64,000 bases of DNA from Charina bottae (GCA_023362775.1 JALMGJ010000018.1:20503105-20567104), one strand, 5' to 3'. Shown: positions 1 to 12,202, counted from the stretch's first letter. A program made the numbers and translations. Notes: generated by a model from the sequence alone, not told the origin.

Positions 1-3000
1 CACCCTCTTCGGGTTCTTTAAAGGATACTGATGCTACTCCATCAGGATGTCTCTACAGAAACAAATGGGGAAAAAAGCAATCAAATCAAATCAAATCAAA
101 TCAAGGCATCGCACAAGTTCAAGAGAATGCCCTATTTCAGAATCGCAAGTACTGGGACTCACAAAACACGATAAAATTACCTCTGTTCTAAAATTCTGTT
201 CTGAAATCATTGTAAGTTGCCTACCATTTCACCTTTTCCTGATTATTCTCCTAACACCTCTCTCCCTAATGACAATACATGAGTTCTCTAGAAGTCTAGC
301 AATCCTTTCATATTATCATCTGATTAAACCGTTCAACTGTCTAATACAGCACTGGAGTGGGAAATATTTTAAAACTTCTGATTTTAATTTTAAAAATGTG
401 GTTCACATAGGCTCACAATACAGACATAATTTTTTATATGGGCTCAGCCATATTCTAGTGGTACACTGAATAATGAACGTTCAAAAAATTAACAATTATT
501 TGGTTCTTTTGAAACTTCATTAAATTGATCATTCCAGTTGGAGTTCAACTAGTGCGGTCATTGTTCTTTACTGCTTTTGTAGAAGAGTGCTTCAAAAGTA
601 CAACGCAAAATGTTAGGACCAACTAAAATCAGAGCCTTTCTGATACATACATCAAATATAATGACTTTCTTTACTTGACCAAATTTTTCACATTCTGTCC
701 GTAGATCTTCTCGGATCTCATTTAGCACCAAGGGGTCCTCCTAGAAAGAAATGTTAAAGCGTATTTTAAAAACATATCCAACAGTTTCAGAACACAAGAA
801 TTTCACATGACAATCATAGCACTCTGAGGAGTGAGATACCAAACAATCTTGCCTGAATTATTTACTGGACACTATTCAAAAGCTTGTTTGGTTGTTTTCA
901 TCGATGCTCAACAGCAGAGATTGAATGGAAAATGTCATCTTTCAAAGGTAGAAATCTCTTAGCTGATGTTAACAGAAACCGAGTGGGCCTGTACCAGGAC
1001 TGGGAAACCTTGCAACCTTCAGGTATGTTGGACTACAGGCCCCGTAACTCCCGGTCCTTGGTAAATATAAAGGGACTGACAGTTGAATGCATTTGGAGAA
1101 TGTCGCATTGGGGATGGTAACATTATGCCTTCTAATACAGGAGGAGCAAATTAAGTTGCCGGACATAACAGAAGCTCAAGAGCTTCAGCCAGGAAGAGCC
1201 TAAAAATGGAATGATCCTTTCTAACTTTAGCTGGTCCTATTATGCTACAAATACTTCTTGGCTTGTAACAAGCCCAACTTCATTCGTCATCTCTGGGAGG
1301 GAGGTGACACTTTCCCAGATCTCATGGAGGGATTAGAGTTTATAATCCTCCGCTGGACAGAAGGTAGGAATTTTTACCTACCTCAAAATCTTTGGGGTGA
1401 AACATGTTTCTGATAATGATGACACGCTCATGTCGCAATCTAACACTCCCCTCTTTCTTCTCTGGCCTCCAATCCAGCAGTCTAATGAAATGAAGCAATA
1501 TTAAGAGGTTGGGGTTGATCTCTTCAGTTTCTAAAAGTATTTGTTGAGAAAAAAATTAATGTGATGTTTCTTAAGATCAGAATTGTAAGTTATTTTGTCC
1601 CCAGCAAGGAAAGGTAAGATTCCTAGCAGCACGCAAAGTTATCTATAAGCCACCTACGTGAAAGGTATCTTGACATCTGAATCCACATTTTATTAGGAGC
1701 TGCCTCCTGTCTGATTTGACCTGCTTTAAAGATTAAGGCTTCATGCATTTTCTATAAATACTTTGCTTTAAAGCCCCCGATTTAATGAAAAGACAAGCCC
1801 AGCCACATTCTCCACAGGCAATATATTGAACCTTAAGCAAAACATTCTTATAAAAGAAAAGTAGCATGCAGAATAGCAAATGCAAACATGTGCCCGTTTC
1901 ACAACACTCCTCCCTTTCTTATAAGGAAATAAAATTTCCAGGTAAGAGTTTCACACAATATTGAAAGGCCAAGCTACATCTTGAGAAATAGCTACACACT
2001 TTTGTTGTTGGGAGAGCTTCTTCTTGTAATCTTTGCACTTCTTTTTCTTCTTGCTGGCATCATACTCCCCTTTAAGCTGGAACTGTGCAACTTCCACGTG
2101 CAGTTTGTAGCCTCGGATTTCATTTTCATCCAATAATTTCAGTGCAAGTTCAACAGATTCTCTCTGGGGGGAAAAGAGAGAAAAAAAATCCTGGTTTAAG
2201 ACCTCTGCTTTCCGCCTACACTAACTCTGGCTAACGAAGAAGCAACATTTGCCACAGGCATCAAAAAAACACTTATCGCAAGTCTTGTTGATGTCTGCAG
2301 GAGTCCACAGACGTTAAGATAAAGTAACTTTAAATAAACAGAGAACCAAAGGGGGAGGTCTGTTTTTGGGGTAATTGCAGGATCATGATAAAGGTGTAAC
2401 AGAAGCATACAACTAACCTTTAAATAACAACAGAGCCCATCGCCTTTAAGATTTCCTTCTTTGTCTTTGTAAAGTTTGATTTTTGGCTCCTCTGACACAG
2501 GATCACGCATAATGATGCCACACTTCGACATAACCTCTACAAACTCATCTTTTGTAATGTCTGGTGGTAAACCTGGAAAGGTAAAATCGAATACACACAA
2601 ATGCAAGAACAACATCCATCAAAAGCCAAATTGAACTGCAAGAACAACATCCATCAAAAGCCAAATTGAACTGAACTTTTAACATCACAGCACCAATTCT
2701 TTTGCCACAGTCTACATTTTCTCCGGTGTCTTTGTACACTTCCCCTCATTCAGCACGGTCTGACGGCTTTTGCGTTCTGGCGGTGCTAGATCCCAAACTA
2801 TGGGGAAAAAATATAATACCACTGAGGGACAATCTTAGTTCACTTCAATTTTCTAGCTCCCAAGTTGGCTGTAAAACCCTTACCACAGTTCTGCAAATTC
2901 TGTACTCCCGGTTCAAAACCTGAGCTTTGGGACCGATGCGCATATTTGATCCTTCGACAAGAGACAGACACTGCAAGGTATTTTATCAGGGACGGTGGGC

Positions 3001-6000
3001 ATCTGTTCCTTGTTGATTCAGGAAGGATGAAGAGGTACAGCACAGCCATTAGGCCTGAGGTCTGGCCCCTTTAACAGAGAGCAGACCAAGATCACGGGAA
3101 ACAGCCTCAAAACCATGATCCACAATCAGGAACTGGCAGGACAGCGGTCAGAAATCTCTTGTTTTGGTGCGTCTCGTGCACCAAAGACAGAAAAGTCCTG
3201 AGGAAACATATCCTAGTCCCTGCCAGATCATCTCAGGCCACTCAGGACAGCATTGTAAGGTGGAGGCCACAGAAATATTGTGCATTTTACAAGCATAACG
3301 CAACTAGGAAATGGGACTCCATATCAGGCATGCCAAAGGTCCCATATGCCATAATGGGCACTTCCAGACATGGCAAGAAGGCAGCCCACAGCTCAAGTGC
3401 ATAGGCCAGGGCTTTCCAAAGTGCCGCCGCTGGCAACACACCAGCGGCGGCGACGCGCATGGCGGCAGTGCGGGGAGGGCGCACGTGCACGGCGGCAGTG
3501 CGGGGAGGGCGCACGTGCACGGCGGTGGCGGCAGCGCGTGCACGGTGGCAGCGGCTGATGCTGCCGCCGTGCGCGCGCCGCCGCATCCGGGTGGTGTGGC
3601 GACACACCACGCTGTGTGTGGCGACACACTTTTATGTCGCGACACACAGTTTGGAAAGCTCTGGCATAGGCAATATTAAGCCATGTAGCCAAGGCTGAGT
3701 TGCCACAAGGCTATTTCCTAACTGGGAAGAAATAAAGGAACATGATAGAAATTAGTTTGCAGGTGCTGGCCTCCCATTTAAATCACAGCAATACACCCAA
3801 CCTCATTAAAATGGAGACATTTTAAATTTCAGTTCACCAAAAGTTAAGGAGTGGGAAACAAATGTGGACAAAACTCATATGCAGTAGTGTCGCAACTCTG
3901 GCATTTTGAGGTACTTTACAAATTTTATATATATATAATGTTATAGTGTTACTTATTATTCTTCCTACCTAGTTAAACTTTATTCAAAGCCATCAACGAA
4001 ATCTCTTATTTTAATTCCAGATGCCAAGATTTTATGGGATGTGAAATATTTAAAATTATATTCAGGGGCTTGAACCTCTTTCACGGGAGCGCTTGACTTT
4101 CACAGCCATTTCATAACACAGCTTCAACAATCAGCAAAGACTCAAGACTGCTCCTCACCTGTCACATATACATTTGTATTTTTCTGTTCTTCAACATGAA
4201 ACCACCCTAGAGGGGAGATGATTATAAGTTAGGATTGCACCTCTAAAGAAAAGAGAACAGCTCTTCAGACTAAGTTCACACGAGACTGTGGAAAGCCAAA
4301 CACAGTGGACACTCCTGGGCTAAACAGGCTGACCTCCTCTAAACGGCACCTTCCTATCTTCACACCTATCAAGCTTTAACCACATTCACAAATCCCTACA
4401 AGTTGGCGGTAATTTGATCCTTTAACATTAGGCTTTCCAAACAGAAAAAGCAGCAGCCTCGGCATAGCTATAAGGAGGTCCTGCATGACCGCCCACACCA
4501 GCTCAACTCCGCAGGAAGAGAGATTTCTTCTTGAACGGCAGACTACTTCTAAGTCATGCACAACGGAGCCCCTTGCCTGCTTCGGCTTTTCTTTTTTCTC
4601 CTTTCTGTTTAGGGTCTGTCGGCTGCGACGTTTTGGGTTCGACCGGCTGCTGAGCCTTGGCGGCCTTTGAATCTGGTGCAGGTTTAGATTCAGTCTTTGC
4701 AGCAGATGCCGAGGTATCTGAACCTTCAGTGGGGAAGCCATAGTTGGCATGGTATGTTGCCAAGAAATCTTCAGTGACCTAAAAAGATATTATTCAGGAA
4801 ACCAATTAGAGACCAAATTATGATTTAAGTCCGAGTTATTGCAAGAATGAATGGCCTAAGAAGAGCTTCTGAAACAAATAATACTGATCATGTTCTATGT
4901 TTAACCTTTCATAATGGCACTACAACTGATGGGCAGCTTAGAGGGACAGGCATGCCTGCATGAGAGGGTAAAAGGATGCTACTGTAGGTATATTACAGAA
5001 AGCCAGTCAAAGAACCAGCAGCTGTACATATCTTTGAGATCAAGTTATAAATGATTTGCAGTGTTTACTCTCCATTAACAAATTGCCTGCCACATTATCT
5101 CTCTGGACATTTTTAAGCTGACAACTGTCAACATTCTTACAAATATTCTTCAGAATGTAGTGGAAAAAGTCAAGAGTTTTCAGGAGCAACTGCTTATAAC
5201 TTGATTCAGTAGCAGAAGAGCACGACTTGCATCTGCCAAGTGAGATGCAGCTAGCATGTTAGCGCTGGACCTAGATGCCAATTTCAAAAAACCAAAGTAA
5301 ATAATTCCTGAGTAGCGAGAACTGTCTCCTGTCATCAGGTAGCAATCCTGCCACAGAAGTAACCCCCCTTCTATCTGGGCCATTTAAGTGAACTTTGCAA
5401 AACAGGTGAGATCCAACAATGTCTGTAAAAAGGAATGCATTAAAACAGCCTCTTGTTTCAGGTGAAGGGCAGGGTTCACTTTTTCTCAGGACTTGAGTAA
5501 AACTAAAAACTCTAACTGTAAGGACTGACAGGAAATTTCCATACAAATCCCAGCCCAGTGCAGGATCCAAACATCTCTACAGCAATCAAGGGAGGCTGAA
5601 ACCCCAGCAGTGGTTTAAGTGACAAAACTTTGCCTACTGAATTGTTTGGGGGGGCGTTGAAAAGTCAAAGTATTAGGTACGTTTGCTGCCTTGACTGACA
5701 TATTTTTAAAAGGCGGGATAAAAGCCTAATCATAAAGGGATCCTGTCAGAGGGATGATAAGGAGGGTAAAGAGGATAGCTTGCCAACGCCAGGAAAAGGA
5801 AAGAAAACGATGCTGGGCACAAAACTGGCTATGTCACTGCAGGGTTACTATTCTAAGAAAGAAAATTATTTATAAATGATAAGAGATTGTTTTATTTTAT
5901 AAGAAAGCTATGCTAAAGGACTGGGACCCACCAGGAAGCCCCCCCCCCCCCCCAAAAGCAACCCCGCTGCGGCTTTAAGACCAGAAGACTGTCGCGCGCG

Positions 6001-6398
6001 CCCCGGCCCCGCTTTGGACTACAGTGCCCATCCCTCTCCGCCGAAGGGGAGGCAGGCCCTTTCGCGCAAAGGCAGCAATTCCGGCGACCCCCCCCCAAGA
6101 CGACCTCCCTCCGGCGCAGGGGCTTTGGATTCCACCCCCCTCCCCCGCTGCGGACGATGGGGCTTGTAGTCCGCGCAGCAGGGCCGAGGCGGCGCCCCGC
6201 GATCGCCGCGGGGGGCCGCGGCCTCACCTTGGGGAACCAGGCCTTCTTCTCGCGGTCCCACTCGTACTGCGTGCCGTCGCCGGGGTCCGTGTAGGTGAAG
6301 GGGTCCTCGCCGCCCTCGCCCTCCTTCCGCCCGTAGAGCTCCTGCAGCCGCAGCTGCTGGTGGAAGTCCTCGTTGCGGTCCGAGCCGCCGACGCTCAT
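1..6398 (-). CDS. HTATSF1: HTATSF1 (HIV Tat-specific factor 1 homologue), 5' two thirds; cut by the left window edge
   Basis: Nuclear U2AF-homology-motif protein that couples U2 snRNP function with transcription elongation (family knowledge). Coding exons, 5' to 3' on the minus strand: 6228-6398, 4577-4778, 4159-4206, 2418-2572, 2000-2163, 1382-1481, 651-740 and 1-52 (partial). All phases join without conflict, giving about 327 residues. The start ATG is at 6396-6398 and opens MSVGGSDRNEDFHQQL. The segment YEWDREKKAWFPK is followed by VTEDFLATYHANYGF, a low-complexity linker, GWFHVEEQKNTNVYV, the first RRM (PPDITKDEF to GDGLCCYLK, then RESVELALKLLDENEIRGYKL), a Lys-rich KKKKKCKDYKKKL tract, and the start of the second RRM/UHM (EDPLVLNEIREDLR; RHPDGVASVSF). 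The acidic C-terminal domain lies outside the window. Intron 2 has a GC donor. I recognise the family with high confidence from these conserved blocks and from synteny with BRS3. Confidence 0.96.
2602..2671. repeat. Perfect 35-bp tandem duplication in HTATSF1 intron 3
   Basis: Two identical 35-bp units, 2602-2636 and 2637-2671, lie about 30-100 bases upstream (in gene orientation) of the acceptor at 2573-2574. They therefore cover the probable branch-point region of exon 2418-2572. The junction of the two units creates a CAG preceded by a T-rich run on the minus strand. Confidence 0.95.
3407..3663. mobile_element. GC-rich hAT-type MITE (family 'CAGRGCTTTCC'), copy A
   Basis: The element is 257 bp, with terminal inverted repeats CAGGGCTTTCCAAA and TTTGGAAAGCTCTG, flanked by a perfect 8-bp target duplication GCATAGGC (3399-3406 and 3664-3671). 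Eight-bp duplications and CAG ends are hallmarks of hAT transposons. The inside is very CpG-rich. It holds two 30-bp tandem units (3461-3490, 3491-3520) and palindromic GTGTGTCGCGACACAC-like motifs near the 3' end. No transposase is encoded. It lies in HTATSF1 intron 3. Confidence 0.85.
4573..4580 (-). other. GC donor of HTATSF1 intron 2 (GC-AG intron)
   Basis: On the minus strand the exon ends GCAG and the intron begins GCAAGG (first intron base 4576). Joining here to the acceptor at 4207-4208 gives KAEAG followed by WFHVEE, as expected for the family. There is no usable GT donor at this boundary: reading on gives KGLRCA and a stop. The CAG|GCAAG context is the typical strong context of GC-AG introns. 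Confidence 0.8.
5655..5745 (+). mobile_element. 3' fragment of a Sauria-type SINE
   Basis: The stretch reads like the 3' end of squamate SINEs with a Bov-B-like tail: a 'ggtacgtttgctgccttga' block followed by 'aaaaggcgggataaaa'. The 5' tRNA-like head is missing. It lies in HTATSF1 intron 1. Family assignment is from memory of the consensus. Confidence 0.5.
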
Positions 6399-6830
6399 GA
6401 TGCCGCCCGACTCGCCCCCGCCTTCCACGCCTTTCCTCACGACCAGGCGCCGCCCGGGCCCGGCCCGGCCTGGAAACGCCTCGCAGCCGCCTCCGCGCGC
6501 AGGCGCGGGCTGCTCGCGCGGCGGGCACCACTGCGCAGGCGCGGCCCGGGCCCTCGCCGCACGGCGTTTCTCGGAGCCGCGAGGCTCAGCCTAGCTGGGG
6601 GCGAGCCGTCGGCCTCTCACCCCCGACCGGGTTAAGCGGAGAGCGGCACCCGCGCTCGGAAGCGGCAGTGCCGCGCGAGCTCCTCCATGCCGCCGCGGGA
6701 AAACCCGCACGCTCCCGCCTCACCGGTGATAAGGCGACTGCGCAGGCGCAGATAGGCGCTTCCCGCCTCCGCGCCATCGCGTCGGCCGGAAGTTAGTGCG
6801 CAAGCGCAAAAGCGCTCACCTTTCTCGCTG
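5960..6830 (-). promoter_or_regulatory. CpG-island promoter of HTATSF1 with NRF1-type palindromes
   Basis: A sharply GC- and CpG-rich block surrounds the HTATSF1 start codon. It has no TATA box I can place. NRF1-like palindromes of the form TGCGCAGGCGC are visible at 6496-6507, 6532-6543 and 6739-6750, with a one-base variant at 6797-6808. ETS-like GGAAGT cores lie at about 6787-6792 and 6914-6919. This is the usual architecture of a dispersed-start housekeeping promoter (general knowledge). No transcription start was mapped. Confidence 0.75.
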
Positions 6831-7625
6831 TCGTCTCCCTGCCCCTTGTTATTAGCGTAAAGACGAAACGTACAGCTGAAGGGAAGAAGCCCTTCCCCTC
6901 ACTACGCAAGAGCGGAAGTCGCTTTCGAAAAGAAGGCGGGCCTAAGCCTGAAACAACAATAACTAACAACCAAGGCAGCCAGTAAGCTTCAGAATTGACC
7001 GGGAGGGAGGAGGAAAAGAGAGGGGGAAGTGCGCATGCCCAGAGTAGTCTCCTGCCATAACCCCTTTTGGAATAAATCTGAATTTCTCCTTCTTAAACAA
7101 ACAAGAGAGAATTTCTTCCCAGTTCTCAGATTTCATCAATTTCTACTTCAAGCAATGGTGTCAACAGCAGGATAGGCATTGTGGTGTCCATATATTTGGG
7201 GGGGGGGGGGGTTGACTACAGCTCCCATCATCCCCAGCCTGCATGGCCACTGCTTGGATGATATGGGAGTTGTAGTACAAAAGATGGAGGGTGCTGCTTT
7301 TCTGCCCTTACACCAACCCAACCTGATGTGGTCTGGAGCTGCTGGACAATGACTCCTATCATCCACAGCTTGTGAATGATGGGAGTTGCAGCCCTCTGCA
7401 GCCAGTGGCTCAGCAGAGATTGCTCAGGATGAAACTAGCATTTTTTCCCCCTTTTCCTGGGTAGCAGGACAGAAATGGAGAGAAACGTTGGTCTGAAATA
7501 TTCTTGTAATCCTGCCTTGAAGGCTAGGAGTCCTTGAGGCCCATGTGGGGCACATTAGCCCGAGGTACCATAGCCCAACCAATGGAGAAAATAAAGCAAT
7601 ATATTCTAGGGTTTTTACTATAAAG

Positions 7626-7864
7626 CAGTGTTTTTCAAACTTGGCAACTTTGAGATGGGTGGACTTCAACTCCCAGAATTCCCCAGCCAGCAATTCCCCT
7701 GAAGATGTTGCCTAGCCTGGCAATGAAAAGTCTGCAAGAAAACAAGGCTCAGAGATCACCAAGGACTCCACAGCAATTCCCCACCCATCTTAAAGCACAC
7801 TGGCTGCGGAATTCTGGGAGTTGAAGTCCACCCATCTTAAAGTTGCCAAGTTTGAAAAACACTG
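7626..7864. mobile_element. Fold-back hAT MITE (CAGTGTTTCTCAACC family) with a spacer
   Basis: The arms are inverted copies containing 'gtggacttcaactcccagaa'. They are separated by about 100 bp of non-palindromic DNA. A perfect 8-bp target duplication CTATAAAG flanks 7626-7864. It is longer than the other copies because of the central spacer. Confidence 0.85.
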
Positions 7865-8543
7865 CTATAAAGGAAAATCCTGAGGTTTCAAAGCCCAGGT
7901 GTACCATTTATTTAGTTTCTTGTTAATGAAGCCTTTGGGGGATTGTGCCAGTAAATTAATCTCTTTGCCTCTGTGGCTGAAAAGCATCGAGCCTGTTTTG
8001 AAATCAATACTCCAGAGCAAAAATATCTTGCTGTCATACTCAGCGGAATGGTAATCAAAATGTATGAGGAAGGCGCTGGTCAGGAGGGCCCTTAAATCAC
8101 CAGCCAACAAGCTGTCAAGTGGAGTGGCTGGAGATGTAAATTTAGATTTGTCAATAACCTTTTTGCTTAGTATACTTTAGAAGCGCTGCCTAGTTAGAGA
8201 TACCTTCACACTTCCAAAATAGAATTTTTGAAAGTGGCGTCACAATTTCGACCCAGAGATTGTTTCCCTCCTAATGCACTGGATACGAGCTGAGTTAGCG
8301 TTATTTCTAGATTACTGTGATTTTTATGATCTTCAACTGAATGTATCAGTTGCATATTTAAAAAACCAAACAGCGTGAAAAGTTTGGAGTTTAGTGAACT
8401 GGAACGGTAGCAAAATGTTAAGATAAGAAAAGCAGTTTAGATAATTCATTAGCCATGGGAACTTAGAACGAATTGTAATGCTGTAAAATAACCGTCCAGA
8501 GTCGCTCCTCGGGGGGAAACGGGTGGTGATAGAAATTTAATTA

Positions 8544-8591
<48 letters not shown>
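8544..8591. repeat. (TAGA)n microsatellite
   Basis: About 12 perfect tetranucleotide units. They follow a short LINE-tail-like stretch ('ccagagtcgctcctcggggg', 8499-8518), so the array probably grew from that element's 3' end. Confidence 0.95.
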
Positions 8592-9834
8592 TAAGGCAGT
8601 AGAGTACTTGGGTTCTATTGGGCAGCACAAGCTGGAGATACTAGCTCAGTCCAGGTGGTTATTTTTACTTGTGTAAAATCCTAAATCCACTCGTTTAGGA
8701 TTGAGCCCACTGAATTCAATGGGACTTCTGAGAAAACAGCTGGTTATTTAGATGGCATTGAAACCAGCCACATTCCAGCCACAGCCTGTTTACTGAAAGT
8801 TCAATAGAGTTAAACGTGATATAATTTCAAATTCGTGTGCATATGATGTCAGCTGATGATTGCAATGGATGGGGGTACATGTCGCTTTATCCCATAGTTT
8901 TTTTTTTTTATGTTTAGCGTATTGTGTAAGCCAGCCACCATGACACGTAAACAATGGTTAATGAAGTGTGTTGAACCAACTGTGTCTTGGTCAACAAGCC
9001 ATAGTATAGCAAATAATGGGTGAGTGAGGGATGTGAACCAAATCAGTAGGGAAATACGCTGTCTCCAGAAAATGGCTGTTTGCACTGGCCCCGGTTCAGA
9101 AATTGCCCCATGGGGAGCACAGTAAAATCTAGAATTTCTCTCCCTTCCCCTGTGTGTTCTAGCATCAGTAGAAACAACCCGGCAGTTGGTTCCTTATTTA
9201 AGTGGGCGTTTTTCCCGCAGCACACCCACAGGAACAACGCTGCAACCAAGATCCCGGGAAACGTAATATTCCCAGGCCTCCAATTCATTTGAATGATGGT
9301 GCAAAGAGCTGGCAAAAAAGGGAGGCCTCTAATGAGATGCTTTAAAATAGTAGGGTAGCTAAACGAAAAGGCTGCAACAGAGAGTTCTACCATTCACAGT
9401 GTGTTCCAAGCTGAAAGAGAACTCCCAAATCATTGTGCCAAGCTCATCTTGAAAAGTATTGTATGTTACCATATGCCAAGTGACCAACACTGGTGATAAC
9501 CCTAAACCCAACTCTCTGATGAAGAGAGTCGGCGGCTTTGGGCTCTGCTGAGTGCAGTGGGCAGCTCGTAATGGCTATAATGCCTTCAGTTATATGGAAT
9601 ACATTGCCATTTTCTGTAGTGAAAGCAAGCTTCATTAGTGCTTAATAATTTAAATTTCACAACAAGGCCGCAGTACAGGAGAGAAAATCTGCTTAGATGA
9701 TAAATGCAAACCTGTTACTTTATTAGGAATAAGGACATTACATGAAAAGAGAAAAAGAAGTTGGTTAGGGCTACAGGATGAGCAATAAAGCTGAGAAGCA
9801 GAAGAGATACACTGCAGGAGAAAAAGACCTAACT

Positions 9835-10403
9835 CAGAGCTTTCCAAACTTTTCATGTTGGTGACACACTTTTTAGACATGCATCATTTCGCGACACACT
9901 CTTACAGCAGGGCACAAGGCAGGCACTAGGATCTGCGCGGAATCACAGCAGTTTTGGAGGCAGCCAGGCAGAAGGCAGGCACTAGGACCTGCGTGGAATC
10001 CTGGCAGGGCTCGGAGGCAGCAGCAGCCATGACACACCCAGACACTGCAGCCGACACACTAATGTGTCACAACACACAGTTTGGAAAGCTCTGTTCTATA
10101 GCTACTTTCAGTTTTAGATGTTTTTACCTTTATGCAAATGTTAATGAAGTTCACATTAATTTACCGGATTTTTTTAATGTGGTGTCTTGCTTTATTAACT
10201 GGAAGTGTATACTGAACAAAATATGTACTGTGTGTACTATAAATAAAATAATCCTGACAGGGTTTGGAGGCAGCAAGGCACAAGGCAGGCACTAGGACCT
10301 GCACGGAACCCTGGCAGGGCTCGGAGGCAGCAGCAGCCAGGACACACCCAGACACTGCAGCCGACACACTAACGTGTCCCGACACACAGTTTGGAAAGCT
10401 CTG
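9835..10403. mobile_element. GC-rich hAT-type MITE, copy B, with two 3' ends
   Basis: It is flanked by a perfect 8-bp duplication ACCTAACT (9827-9834, 10404-10411), with ends CAGAGCTTTCC and GGAAAGCTCTG. A second internal 3' end (cacacagtttggaaagctct, about 10073-10093) is followed by about 160 bp of AT-rich unique DNA. A repeated 'gcaaggcacaaggcaggcac' block and the outer 3' end come after it. The internal repeats carry tgtgtcacaacacaca-like palindromes. No coding capacity. Confidence 0.8.
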
Positions 10404-11185
10404 ACCTAACTGTTCTGGACACCCTTTGCTGATGGAAGAAGCTTCAGATTATGGACCCAGCATTTCCAGTTAGATCTGAGGAAGAGTCCAGTCTGAAAAA
10501 CTAGAGAATCAGTTCTGATCAGTGGACAGTGATAAACAAGATACAACCAAAGGCAGCTTCCTTGGTCTACTTTGGTGATCTAGGACTCCATTTTTATACA
10601 TTTGTATTCAATGGATGGGTTGCCAAACCAAGACAATTGGGAGGCCATCAAGTTGTAGAAGGTTGAACAGGGACATCAGGTGCTTCATAGTCAGCTTCAT
10701 TTTTATCTCGATGTTGCAAAAACCCTTCACATTTTATAACTAATGTTTGGTGTGACCCATCCTACTGTTCACATGCCAGAAGTGATTACACTCCAGTTGT
10801 GTGTCAGGGAAAGTCATTTGGGTTCTTACTGAAACAAATCACAAATAGAAGGAAACATGGAAAGTGGCCACAACTTTTTTTTAAAAAAAAATCAGGTTTT
10901 TAAAATCCTGACCTGTAAATGCTGCATTGTGAACCAAGTTGATTGTGTACAATAAGGACGGGAAAATATAGCTGTAATAAAAGCCTGACATTTAAATATT
11001 AGTAACAAATTCTTACATTGAATTAACGTGTCGCATAATGCACAGAGCCAGCCAGGAACCACAAAAGAAGTGGCCTACAGAACTGCAGGTAAATGCAACA
11101 TGTTGAGCATAAACATCTGTTTTTTAGGGAGATGAACAGCAGGGTATCATTGAGAATGACATCAGCTAAAGTCATGTGCCTAGAG

Positions 11186-11274
11186 CAGTGTTTCTCAACC
11201 TTGGCAACTTGAAGAGGGGTGGACTTCAAGTTGAAGTCCACCCCTCTTCAAGTTGCCAAGGTTGAGAAACACTG
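11186..11274. mobile_element. Fold-back hAT MITE, minimal 89-bp copy
   Basis: Almost perfectly palindromic, starting CAGTGTTTCTCAACCTTGG and ending with its complement. It has an exact 8-bp target duplication GCCTAGAG (11178-11185, 11275-11282). This is the shortest complete copy in the window. Confidence 0.9.
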
Positions 11275-12202
11275 GCCTAGAGTATTACCCTGCTTATTTC
11301 AAAGTCCTCATACTGTATATCTCTAACTGCCTCGAATGCAGAACCAAAAGTCTCTGGAAGCAGAATATGAACAGAATGGGTTCTCCCGCAGTTGCCTCCA
11401 AGCAGTATTATTTGGTGGGAAGATTCTGACACCGCATGTTCCATGTAGCCTTTATGACTCATTGACACCAATCAATTTTTTTCGTGAAATATCCTTATCT
11501 CTTCCTAATGCGATTGGAGCTCCTAGCCAGCACTTTCCTCACCCTGGGACCGTGAGATAAGAGCTCATCCTCCAGAGTAGCCCTCTCTCCTCCTCTTTTG
11601 CCAACTTGCTATTTGAAAATACCCGCGGAGTGCAATCCTATGTCACTTTACTCAGGAGTAACCCCACTGCAGACTCATCCTCCCATCCCTCCCAACTGTG
11701 GCACGAACATGCCCTGCTAATCACTGTTTTATCCAAGCCTTATGACATCACTTTCATCTCCCACCCACAGCTGATTTGCTTAACGACCACGGCAAAAAGG
11801 CTGTAAAATCAGGTGCAGTCACGTGATACCTCGCTTAATGACCGCACCGCTGAATGATGGATTTTCCACTCCCTATTGTGGTCATAAGTCGAGGACCAAC
11901 CCTGTCCTGCCTCACGTGAAGGAGAGCAATTTGTAGTTCTTTTTCCTGCTGGTAGGTGACCCTCAGTGACAGGAGAAACGAAGCGGGGGGAATCCATCGA
12001 TTGCTTTCCTTAATGTGGCCCTCAACGAATAGGTAAGGACAGCACCATTCCTTGGCCCCATACTGCAGCAGAATAGGGGTCAACAATGAGAGCAGCAAGT
12101 GTATGCAGGTGTACCTTTCTCTTGGCTCACGTTTCTCTGTTGGCTCAAGGACAGGTGGATAGCGCTTCGAATGCAGCCATCAGGGTTCTTGTGCTTGACT
12201 GG

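Noticed and set aside
3287..3679. Several overlapping open frames in a GC-rich block of the HTATSF1 intron
   Set aside because: They lie on both strands and coincide exactly with the GC-rich MITE.
6024..6635. Long plus-strand open frame across the HTATSF1 CpG island
   Set aside because: It is antisense to HTATSF1 exon 1 and arises from the lack of stop codons in GC-rich DNA. Its composition is Arg/Ala/Pro-rich with no domain.
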